From NCBI GenBank assembly GCA_008933995.1, contig WARS01000071.1, positions 4,295,652 through 4,359,651 of the forward strand: 64,000 nucleotides of DNA. Direction: 5' to 3'. Below the pieces are notes generated by a model, which was not told where the DNA came from, did not search any database, and saw only the letters and a program-made list of their open reading frames with translations. The stretch's first letter is position 1, and every line of letters begins with the position of its first letter. The position numbers were made by a program, and so were the translations under genes. Below are positions 13,451 through 24,420 of this stretch, piece by piece. Source of the DNA: Datnioides undecimradiatus. Its lineage: Eukaryota > Chordata > Actinopteri > Lobotiformes > Datnioididae.

Positions 13451-16400
13451 TGATATGATTTAATTAATAAAGCAGTTTCAGAGTGAAGCGTTGTGATCAA
13501 AATATAAATTCCTGCACGTCTGCTTTACTGGCCATCTGATAAGTGAAGAAACGGTTAAACGTAGCTATTGCATATATGGTTGTAAAGCCTTTCAGGACCC
13601 CCCACTTAGACAGCACTTTGCGAATCATTGATTTGAGACAAAGGTTGATCGATCACGCTTCACTCTCGGATTGAATGTTAATGCATGATCTCTGTGAAAC
13701 CCTCTAATGTACATCTGCTGTACTGTAACTGAGAGCTGCTATATGGAGAATTTACTCGACTGAGCCACACTTCCCTGGGATAGCATGAATCGGACCACTT
13801 TGTGTCACAAATCAAGGAATGCTTTTGTCTGTAAATGTCCCTGTACGCATCTCCCAACACTTCTGGTCGCCATTACCAGTGACTAGACCCCTCACCTACA
13901 AAGTCCTATTCATTGGACCTCAAACATCCAGGAGGACATAGTGGCCTGGATGCACCCATTGCAACTGCAACAGCATTGGATATTAATCGCCATTTGAAAT
14001 CAGAACTGCAGTGTGACGCATTTAAATGCTGCAACCGAAGGTACCTTCACCACACTGGTGGCTAAGAATTGTGGTTTTCTGGAAAAGTGAGCCAGAAGAC
14101 TGTACTTCATCACTATATTGATAAATGCTCGTGGCGGCTTTTGTGTGTACATGTGTGCATATGTGTGCGCGTTGTGGTTATGTGAGCTGAGGAGGGGGAT
14201 ATTTTGAATGATATTCTTTGTAGACCACTGTGGTGTGGCTGTTCCTCTGAACCTTGCTTTAGATTATATGTTTAGTCAAACGGCCTCAACAGCTCTGCGT
14301 CTAGAATATCCCAAATTCCTTCCAAAGCAAACCATTGCTTAATCTCTGAGAGAGCAACTATTTCATGAAGCGGCTCCAAATAAAAAAAAAAAGGAAAAGC
14401 AAAATCCAACCAGGCGAGATAAAAAAAAAACCCCCTCATTTCATTTTCTTATTTTGTCAGAAAGTCCCCCCACTGTGGGACAAGCGTCGTTCTGTGCTGG
14501 CACCCAGATAAAGCGGATCAGTTGGCATAGAAGAGGCGTCCATGTCCAATCTCTGTTTTGCCCTCCCCAACAGCGTTTTGTTATTAACTATCTACTCAGG
14601 CTGCTGTAGGGGAAGCAAAAGAACGAAGAGGAGGATATGAGAGAGACCGGGCTGCCAAGCGAAGCCAACATGCCACTCTCTCAAGGACGTCGACTCCTTT
14701 GACTGAGGACACTGACGGTCAGACTTTAGTGTTTGCCTGTGTGTGTGTGCACAGGGCAGAAGGCGTCGGAGCCTTTTGGTCATTCCTCTGTGTGTTTATT
14801 TTTAGTTCCAAGCCACTATAACTGGGCAAATCCTAGGGCTTAAACCATCAGGGGGCCTCAATTAGGGAGAGGAGGAAAAAAGGCAAAGCAGCTCGTTGGC
14901 TGGACTGAGCAGTGGCTTCCATTGCATAATGATGGGTCAGTAGTCACTCATTAGCTAATGATGGCTATCAGACCAGGAATTAAAACCCACTTAAAATCGT
15001 AACGGGCAAATGCACTTTTGACCCTCGTAGACTTGGTTATGCTACAGTATTGCTGCGGAATGCTTTCACATCTCACTATTCATAACATTGCCTCATTCAT
15101 TAGGAGTTATTTTAAGCAGCGGGATGTAAATGTGATCGGCGGTTGCGATGTGATGAGTCATTCGGTGGAATCTGAGTTGCTCCATTGATCAGATTAACAC
15201 CTCCACGGCGCCGGCAAACAAAAACTCGGATTGGATCCACAGACTCGGAAAGAAGAAGTTCAAGCTGCAGACTTTTAGAGTTGGGTTTCCGCAGTGTTAC
15301 GACTTCTTATACCAGATACCAGTAATGAGAACTTTTTTTTTTTGCATTGCAGATAAAGACTTTGATTGATGCTTCGGAAGAGAAGTAGGCGAGAGAAAAG
15401 CTCTTTCAATGCAACGGACAGGAACAAGATAACTGGGGAATGAAAAAGCTGGGGACATGGAGAAGGGTAAAAGGAAGAGAGGCACATCATAGAGGTGGTG
15501 AGAGCTCTCAGTGCTGCCACAGTGCGAGCTGAATGACAACATATCAGATAGCAGCCGAATCGTGGCGCCCTTGCTGAACCGCTCTGCCAGGGCTGTCACA
15601 GCCATGACTGGAGAGTAAAAGACGCGACTGCATGTGCGCGGGAATGCAAGGGGAACATTCGTGCGTATGCACTCAGTAGCGTTCACGGGGCGGGATAATA
15701 ATCTATATAAACAAATATCTAAGTTAAAACATGAATGTGGCTGTCACACAGTGACAGCTCCGAATCATAACAGAGATTAACTCAGTACACTTTTCATACA
15801 GAGCAGGTCTAGACAGTATTATTATTGTTATTTACAGAAGCATGAGCGAGCACTCGGCCATAACTGCTTTTGGCCATGAAGGGGAGCACTCTTTGTTACA
15901 GCACTGCTGCAAAAGGGGAGATTGTACATGCAACCATTTACAATTAATACACTTCCATTTGAGGAACTTTAAAGATAATTTTGCTGAGGGTCATCTTTTT
16001 GGCGAAGTAGTGGAGTCTTAGGAGGTCCTCCATTTCCGTCTATCAGTCTATGGGTTGTTTTGAAGCTCTTTTGCCTTGCAGTGATGCTAAAGGGGAGAGA
16101 AGCAGGCTCTAGAGCTCAATAGCTCGCGTGCATATCGATGCAGCAGTGGATAAACCTTTTCCCTTTCCCGTTTGGCCATCAACCTGCATCTGTTGGTCTA
16201 GGGTTTTCTCGCCTCCTATAGTTTTGCCCATTTGTCCTCATGCAAAGCTCATCCTACCACAGCCGACTGATACACTATTGACAGGGCCGAGAAAACAGTC
16301 TAATGGTGTGGATAATTCCAAAATGGTTTCTGTAATTAAATACCGTCTTGACACTAATTAGTTCTAGCTGTTGATAATACAGCCAGCCCAAATTCTTTTG

Positions 16401-16699
16401 CAATGCCTTCTATTTAATTAACCAAGTGGACTGATAAATAAGGCGCCGGTTTCTGTCAGTTTTGCCGTGCATTCGTTAACGAATGCAAATCAGCTCCTCC
16501 TGAATCTCCTCATTGTTGGCTAATGGCTGGCTAAACAGATCATTTGGCCCATTTTTCCTTATACAGCCCGCTTACACATTGAAAAGCAGTTTACCAGTAA
16601 ACCACTGGGCTGTGATGCTCCATAAACCTAACCATGCTAGTGTCATGGCTCTACGGATGGAAGACCAAGGGCGTTCCCATCAGCCGAGGCTGTACTCTG

Positions 16700-17320
16700 T
16701 TTAAAGGCCTAGTTAGTAAGTGTTAGCATGCTGACTTCTACGTTTCTAATCTCTATAAACTGACAATATCTGCAGATGAATGCAAAGAGCAAGAGTCAAT
16801 GTTGTGGTTCTTGAAATGTCTTGTTTCCCTATTTAGTCCAAGAAGTATTGACCAATCACGTTTGACTTTGCTTGCGTGTCACTTTGGCTCTCCAGCAGTC
16901 CGCGTGGCCATCGCCTCATGGCAAATTAGCATTACTTAGCAGTTTTCAACGTATCTGCATTCACATAGTTCATCTGTTTATGATATTAGCTGAACTTTTA
17001 GCATGAGCTGCTAGCATGTCTTGTTATTGTATAAGGTCACATGCAGAATAAACTGCAGGCTAACTGTAGGCTAATTAACTGTAGCCACAAACGATGACTG
17101 GTGCTCAGTAAAGAAAGCCTTGCCTTGGATACCTATAATCTGTAGTCCCACTGGCTATACTGAAAGCCCTGCCCCCAGAGGCTAAATCAGCCAAAGGGTT
17201 CCTGCATATAAACATTATACTTGCTAAACATCAGTATGTCCTTGTCAGCATGTTGCCATGCTAGCATGAGTCTTGTTATTGAGTAAGGTCTCATGCAGAA
17301 TAAACTGTAGGCTAAACCTT
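16700..17320 (+). mobile_element. Possible fragment of the same dispersed repeat family
   Basis: agtgttagcatgctgac at about 16719 and gtcagcatgttgccatgc at about 17244 echo the terminal part of the copies at 13.2 and 41.2 kb. The similarity is patchy. The embedded direct repeat is listed separately. Confidence 0.3.
17012..17315 (+). repeat. Direct repeat pair of about 52 bp, 250 bp apart
   Basis: 17012-17063 and 17262-17315 share tagcatg, tcttgttattg, taaggtc, and catgcagaataaactg followed by aggctaa, with only a few substitutions and a 2-nt indel. This may be a duplicated piece of a dispersed element or the boundary of a local duplication. Confidence 0.8.
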
Positions 17321-19486
17321 GACATTGTCTCAACACGCCATCACAAAAGTACTAAAAACACAATTCTAGTTCATTGTCAGTACAACCTGTTCTTTTGTGT
17401 TTACTAATACTGAATTGAATTAGAGGCAGTCAGGCATTGGCATCTGCCTCTACCTCATCTTTCTTTATTCTGTTTTATGCTCATTGGCTGTCTGTCCACA
17501 TCTCTCAGTCTTGCCTTGCCTCTCCGTCTCCCTCGCCGCCTTTTTTTCCTTCCTACCTTTTACCTCTCCTCTTAGATATTCAGCTCATGGCCACCTCTGA
17601 GGTACGCTTGGCTCTTGACATACAGTATATGACCTTTAAACCATTTGTCTCTGGAGACGCTCCATCTCCGACCGAGCCCCCTCCGCTCCGCACGTCAACC
17701 TGAAAACAGCGGTGCCGTTTCTGTTTTCAGTTGAGCATTCGCATTGCAACACGGCACCTGGCTGACGCACTTGGCTGGGCTGTAAAACCTCCTCTGCGTG
17801 CATGTGTGTGGCTGAATGATTCCTCCCTCCTTTCAGTTAATAAACCAGAGTAAATTTTCCACCAGTCTCTGTTGCATTAAAATGAAGTCATTTGTGCTAC
17901 TTTTCCTTTAGTATAATTAGACAAGGCTGCTCTCTGTGCAACCCACCCTTTCTGTGTGCAGCTCAGGCGAAGCAGTAGGGGTCCCCCAGGATGCTGCTGG
18001 CTACCACTGCACCCCGCTGTACGGGGGTAAAACATAACTGCATTACCGCAGCAGCACCCACAGCCCTGCTCTCTTAAAAATCCTCAGTGTCTCACATGTG
18101 CACTCCTTGCAGGCTGTCAGCTTTGGAAGATAACTGATTTGCAACAACAGCAAACAGTACACAAACAATAATTTAAAACCCCCACCACAGAGCCTTGCGG
18201 CAGAGGCGGTAGCCAGCACTCCTCCTCTGTGACGGATGGTCTTAGACAGGTGTTGGAAGCGCTCAGGAATGTCGGACCAAATGTCTCACCCACGTGACGA
18301 GTGTTGTGAGCTGTTTGTGGAGGATGTGTTGTGAAGACAGTGCCTTTTGTTTGGTGCTCCAAAAAAATACTGCATACCCAAAAGACTCTTGAGGTTGACG
18401 CTCAGCAACTTGGATCTCGTTGTATCTGAAAGGCAGAAAACAATGGCCAAAGACAATAACTGCAACGCAGCGCTTCATAAGCTGTTCTCAGATACTTGCT
18501 CTCTTAGGTAGCCAATGACTAAAGTCCGAAATAGCCTTTTTTCTTCCATCAGCCTGGAAAACGAGGTGTGATTAATGATGTGAGGTAATAACTTGCAGTC
18601 ATCAGCATCTAGTTAGCATACTGTATTTACGTAAAGACGTGAGATGAGGGCAGGTTGAGTTATTAGCCCCACGGCCTCTTTGTAAGTACTGTCGTTACAC
18701 TTCCCACACATAAATCACACGCTCAAACACACGAATACTAGCACTTAATACCTTTACATGCTTCCTGTAAGTTTATACGAACCCCTCAAAACAAACGCAA
18801 GCATTTAGGGTTGTAAAACACGTGTGAGTATGAACTCTTCCACCGCGCTGGGTGATTTATAGCAGGAGGCGTCTTGTACTGACGCAAACGGGCGCAAGTA
18901 TGTGCTCTCGAATTCGCCGAGGTCAAGTTTCCTCAATGTGAACGAGAGTCTTTGCAGTTTTCAACACACATACCTGGCCTTGTTTCACGAGCGGCCCGTC
19001 AAAACCGCGCTTCCACACAACATTTATCTTAATAATATACACAAGATATTGCTCACGCAGCTGTGTGTGCACTCCTGAAAAATGAACACTCTTGTCTGGC
19101 TTGGAGCCGACTCCGTTCGTGGGGGCTGATATTTATTTCCAGCTTAAATATTTGGAATGTGTGGCGAATCTCAGAACGCGGAGAAGTTGGCCTTTCCTGC
19201 CGCGGTTTCTTGCATGCCACGCTCTTGTTCGGTCCGGTTTAGGTTTCAGTTTAGACTGGAAGGGTACAGCGGTGCATTCTTCACATCCTCAGGTCCTTGC
19301 TGACGAGGACAGCGTAGTGAGAGAGGTCAAGAATCGGTGCAACAGCGCATTAATGAAATGCTGCCGGCTCTGATGGTGAGCGGGAATTCTAGCGAGGTGA
19401 TGGCCACCGCCGTCAATGAAAAGGTGCTGCACACGACAGCGGCACCTGACGGGACTACGATACATTCCCTCAGAATTCCTCAGCAC

Positions 19487-19666
19487 CTAGCAGGTCTGCG
19501 AATGCTGTTCAGGGCCCCACTTCGCAGTGTATTTATGCACCGCGAGAAAGCACCTGATGGCTCGAGTCTGGATATCATTACTGCCAGGGACATCCTTTAA
19601 AACCCACACTCCTGCAGCATAAAATACAACTGAGCCTACTATTGAGTCATGAAATTTTGAGAAGGG
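19487..19666 (-). pseudogene. LINE reverse-transcriptase C-terminal fragment
   Basis: On the minus strand a frame reads KFHDSIVGSVVFYAAGVW, followed by IQTRAIRCFLAVHKYTAKWG. It matches the segment just after the polymerase core of non-LTR retrotransposon reverse transcriptases (pattern K.(F/Y)D..V.PVL.YGAGVW ... IQNRA.R.FLGVHR..P). Only about 60 residues remain. There is no YxDD catalytic motif, endonuclease or 3' tail nearby, and the frame ends in a stop at the left edge. I read it as a dead, truncated insertion in presumed intron 1. The clade cannot be fixed from this length. The clear protein-level resemblance despite the small size suggests it is not very ancient. Confidence 0.65.
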
Positions 19667-20529
19667 TGAAAAATAAAGGTCACGACACAATTTCGTTTTA
19701 TTCGCCGCAGACTTAAAAACTATTTCTTCCTGCCAACGCGGTGCAAGTTTATAGGACAGTTACTGAGCTGCAATATTACTAAAAGTCTTACATGGAGCTC
19801 ATTAAAGATCATCACAGCTGGGAAGTACTTAACTTTAAGCTGAATGCTAACTGCCTGCCTGCCCCCTGCTGCACCTTCCCTACTCTACAAACTTTGCAGC
19901 TCAGTGCTTCTGGGTTTTTTTTTTTAACAGCAGTGAATCCCGAGGCCTGAGGAGCGATGCTCTGCACAAACTTTGTTTACGTATCACATCTCTCCTTGTG
20001 AAGCATAGCTGTAAAGCACTTCGGAGGAGGCACTTCGATCCAAGTTTACACGGTGGAGGAAACTTCTCAAACCAATCCCTGCGGCAACCCGCTTCTCTGC
20101 TGCCCTTACCTCTGCTTTGCATGTTCCAAGATGTCATGAAATGTGGATAAATGCACTGCTTTTGTTTGACGCTCAAAAAGGCCTCGCAAATACACAAAGT
20201 GACAAACCTTGGGAGATAAGGACAAGTAATACAAGAATACAGAATAAGCAACACTGCCGGGGTTGGGAATTTGATACGGAAAAGTTTGTTTTGTTTGAGT
20301 TTAACTCTGCAAATCTACCTTTGGATCCCCACAAGAGCTGCTGTAGAATTTGAAATGGATCCTCCACAACCACAACAGGTTCTGGATCTCCCAAGCTTTC
20401 AGCAGTGTTACTTCGCGTTGCTTTGCATTGACGACGGCACGTAATGTTGAGCTTTCACACGACATGGGCTGGTAAACACTGCCTAGTTATGTATTTAGGT
20501 AGATTTTACACTGCTTCAGGTGAATTTTT

Positions 20530-20571
20530 TGGAATATTAGTTAATATTAATTAATATTAACTAATATTCCA
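20530..20571. repeat. Perfect 42-bp AT-rich palindrome
   Basis: The arm ggaatattagttaatattaa is followed immediately by its exact reverse complement, and the flanking T/A pair extends the match to 42 bp. There is no spacer. The next outward pair (t/t) breaks the symmetry. It could extrude as a cruciform or be the relic of a small inverted-repeat element. Confidence 0.95.
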
Positions 20572-21299
20572 TCTTAATTAACTTTACAAAAAGTTCTTTT
20601 GTGCTTTTTAAGATAACCAAAATCAGTCTTGTTGCGCATATGTTTATGCATTCCTATGTGCATGGTGCCTCTCTTGCTTGATTTTACAATCAAACAGGGT
20701 TTTATTTTAGATTTTCCATCAATTTTTAGCAACACAGCTGGCTCCAAACTATCAAGGACCTGACAAACCTTAATAGGGATTTAATGCTGTGATCTGGGAT
20801 GAAACTTCTGCATAAACGCAACAACATTGTCCAGAGGCAAAACTGGTCCAGATGGCTGTGATTAGGAGGACTGGACCTGTGAAATGAAGGCTGAGGGGAT
20901 GATCAAAAGTCCAGGAGGAGAAGGAGTAAGGAGGTCAGCCTGTACCAATATTGAGAACCTTCAATACTGCTGTGGAGAAGAAAAAAGGTGGGACCGGTGT
21001 GTGGCGTCGTGTCTCGCTGGGTTCAAGAACAGGTTTTTAAAGTCAAAGATATTCATACCTCTCATTATCTTTCCTAGCAGACGTTCTGATCACAGGGCCA
21101 TCTGTGTTTGAATAATGCTAACAGGGCTACGATGGTGCCTGTGCACTGCCTCAACAGACAGGGTTGAAATGAGCCACAAAATAGAAATGTAATTAACTAC
21201 AGACCTTGGGGGAGGGATGCCTTCTGGGTTTGTGATGTGCACCTTTCATCCTTTTTGAACCCTCTTTTGTTTCATCACATGAATCCAGAATGCTTATTG

Positions 21300-21300
<1 letters not shown>

Positions 21301-21330
<30 letters not shown>

Positions 21331-21332
21331 CC
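21301..21332 (+). repeat. (CA)n microsatellite, one interruption
   Basis: CA units broken once by an extra AA (cacaaacaca). Confidence 0.95.
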
Positions 21333-22072
21333 AATTTTCATATCATCATTTCATTAAGCCCCTGCATGGCCTTGGCATCTCTTCCCTCCCACCTCCTCAG
21401 TGATGTAAACTCAGCGATGACAGCAGTGAGCAGTGCTATCAAACACCCTGAACACCACCCCTTTTGTTCGGCTTTGTAAACCCATGCACACAATGGCCAA
21501 CAGGACAGATGGACCAGCCTTGATAGCATTTCCATCATATCTACTTTAAAAGGCCGGTGTAGTATCTGCACGCTCAGACCCTGCTGGGCTGAGAGGCCTG
21601 GCTCGTGTGGCCCAGCCACTCTGCAGACAGCTTGTCAATATGCTGAGTCACTGGAAAGATCCGGGCTGACAGGCCCTTGAGAGAGCCGCGAGCAAAGCAG
21701 CCTCAGGAGGGAGAAGGACAAAGGTTGGAGAACCACTCAATGATAGTTCTCACTGCGAAATGCAAGTGTAGCTCAGAGGAATATGGGTGGCCAGCAGAAT
21801 AGAAAGGTACGACAGTTGATGAGCATCAACATCTGGCCAATCAGTGCATGTTTGTTCATGTCAGTGGCCGCAGAACTGTTCATAATGACACATCATGCAC
21901 ATGTCAACAGATGTCAATGTTAGCTTGCTGCTGCGAACTGCATGTGAGAACTGTGCACTCAGGGCAATAACACCACTCCTCACCTACAGAGAATCAAGAC
22001 CACCAGCCTGAAAGAGATTGACTAGAAGAGACGACACGACTACAAATGACATGGCTTCATGTCTCTTTGCAG

Positions 22073-22699
22073 TGATTTTGCATCTTTTTTTTGGTTGTTT
22101 TGTGCCTTTTTTGCATCTCTTTGTAGCCATGTTGTGTCTGTAGTTGCTTTGTGTATCTTTGTAGTTATTTTGCAACTTTTGGTGGTTTTGTGTCTCTTTG
22201 TAGTCAGTTTGCATCTGTTTGAGGTTGCTTTGTGTCTCTTTGTAGTAATTTGGCATCTCTTTGTGGTTGCTTTGTGTATCTTTGTAGTTATTTTGCAACT
22301 TTTGGTGGTTTTGTGTCTCTTTGTAGTCAGTTTGCATCTGTTTGAGGTTGTTTTGTGTGTCTTTGTTATTTTGTATCTTTTTGAGGTTGTTTAGTGTCTC
22401 TGTAGTCATTTTGCATCTGTTTGAGGTTGCTTTGTGTCTCTTTGTAGTAATTTGGCATCTCTTTGTGGTTGCTTTGTGTATCTTTGTAGTTATTTTGCAA
22501 CTTTTGGTGGTTTTGTGTCTCTTTGTAGTCAGTTTGCATCTGTTTGAGGTTGTTTTGTGTGTCTTTGTTATTTTGTATCTTTTTGAGGTTGTTTAGTGTC
22601 TCTATAGTCATTTTGCATCTCTTTGAGGTTGCTTTGTGTCTCTTTGTAGTAATTTGGCATCTCTTTGTGGTTGTTTTGTGTCTCTTTGTAGTTGTTTTT
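22073..22699 (+). repeat. Minisatellite, 21-bp basic unit with 202-bp higher-order period
   Basis: The array is built from variants of a roughly 21-nt unit, such as tttgtgtctctttgtagt and ttggcatctctttgtggtt. The same landmark (gaggttgctttgtgtctc) recurs at 22221, 22423 and 22625, exactly 202 nt apart. Blocks 22221-22422 and 22423-22624 differ at only about two positions by eye, so the last expansion was recent. Because 21 is a multiple of three, long frames stay open: hydrophobic Leu/Phe/Val repeats on the + strand and Gln/Asn/Lys-rich repeats on the - strand. These are not evidence of a gene. Confidence 0.93.
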
Positions 22700-24289
22700 C
22701 CCTCAGAAGTTTTTGGGTGCAGGTGCCCAAGGGTTCAGGCACTTTTCATCAATCCATCCATGCATGTAAGAGAACTTAAGATGGAGACAATTCTCCATTT
22801 AAGGAGATTGGAGGCTTAGTCACACACAACGTGGTTGGCACACAAGGGATCCTACTTCTCATAAGATTAAGTTTAGCCTCCAAATGTGTGAATGATGCAT
22901 CTCAGGCTGGGTTTTGAGTTTGAGCAGGGAATACTTGTATTCATATAAACACCTTCATCCAGGTTGTTGTGTTTAATCAGGACTTAAACATTTGCCATCA
23001 GCCAATTCTGCTTCCATACCTCATCTTTCTTCCCAGTCAAAACAGTTTATCATTGGTTTGGAGCCCGCAGAGACAAACAGTCGCTCACACCTTGCGATCA
23101 GAAAGATCTGTCAGCATTTTCTCTTAACTCTCCCTCCCCAGTCTCCTCTAAGGCGCTCGAGCTTCTATTTATTCCTGGTGGTTCATTTGAGCTTAATCAC
23201 ATCGCACCAACTAGCAGCCACCTGGGGACGGGCAGAATTAATGAGTGTGAGGGACGGCCAGCAGATGGATGGGGGACCAAGGGCCCCGCTAGGAGTGTGC
23301 AGAGAACGCCTGCTGGTTAGAAAAAATATTCTCTCCCTCCCGACTCAGTCACACCGAGAGTAATGACAAGGAGAAGCTGTCTGCAGGCTGACTGATTGTC
23401 CCGAGCTGTCCGCACCTCCGAGAGAGTCTACAGAAACCTTAGGGCTCTGAGAGGGTTGGCATCTAATATCTGTCTCACTAGCGGGACCAAAGAAAAACCA
23501 CAGTGCATAATGAAACATGACGGATATTAGGAGTAAGACCTGTCTGATATAGACAGGGGTCACCACCCCCGGGCCAACCGCGTCAGAGATGGTAGCTTCC
23601 GTGTATTGTCCTTGATTTCGTGTGGATACCCCGTCTAGAAAAACACCAAAATCCCTGCTCTCGTGTCTCTGTTACACAGCAACCTGAGAACAATTTAACC
23701 GGTGTGGATGACAGCAGGTCGTCTCCTCTCCTCTCCACTGTCCCACCTCAGCTGCACTCGTATGATTCGATTGTGGTGAATTCTTGTAATGAGTTCTTGA
23801 AACTTGTCAAACAAATGGAAGTCGAGTCGTCTGACCTTGATTGTGCATGCAGCTTGTGGCCCACAGAACGTTCTTCGACTACCGGGGGGTGTAATATTAC
23901 CTTGTCCAAAAGACGTTTCAGCGATAAACTACACCAGCCACACCGGATGAATAAGCATAGTATAGAAAATCCTGTGGGTATTCTGTCACAGCCTTTTGTG
24001 TTTTTTAAACAAGTTTCTTCAGACTAGTTTGAGCGCGGCGGTAAATAGTTTCTCAGCAGCTCTGCAACAATATTTTCATTTCGATAGTGCCTCAGATGAA
24101 ATAGAAAATAGGCCAAATATGCGTCATGGCTCGTTTCCTGTTTTCCAAGCGGCGCGGGGAAGTTTCAGTTTTCATAGACTCAACTTGAGGTTCTCAAGGT
24201 GACTGTTTGGATTCAGTCTGGTGCCATAAAATGTTTTTATTTACTCACACGTGGCCTTCATGGAGAGCCCAGCAGATTGGGCTCCTTTC

Positions 24290-24420
24290 ATTGCAGTTTA
24301 AAGGGGCACCCCACTGATTTCGCATGTTAAAGTAAATTCGCTAGTCACTCAGCTTGTATAAAGGATCTTCATCAGTTTGGAGAACATAACCTATAACCCT
24401 CTGTCTTAGCTGCAGCTTGG
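24290..24420 (+). repeat. Possible old interspersed repeat fragment
   Basis: gtttaaaggggcaccccact followed by gatttcgcatgttaaagt resembles a frequent fish repeat opening (aaaggggcactccacc...). Only this opening is recognisable and I did not find a second copy in the window. Confidence 0.25.

Noticed and set aside
22073-22699. CRISPR-like array of repeats
   Set aside because: No unique spacers of constant length between identical repeats. The units are contiguous and degenerate, as in a minisatellite, and the organism is a vertebrate.
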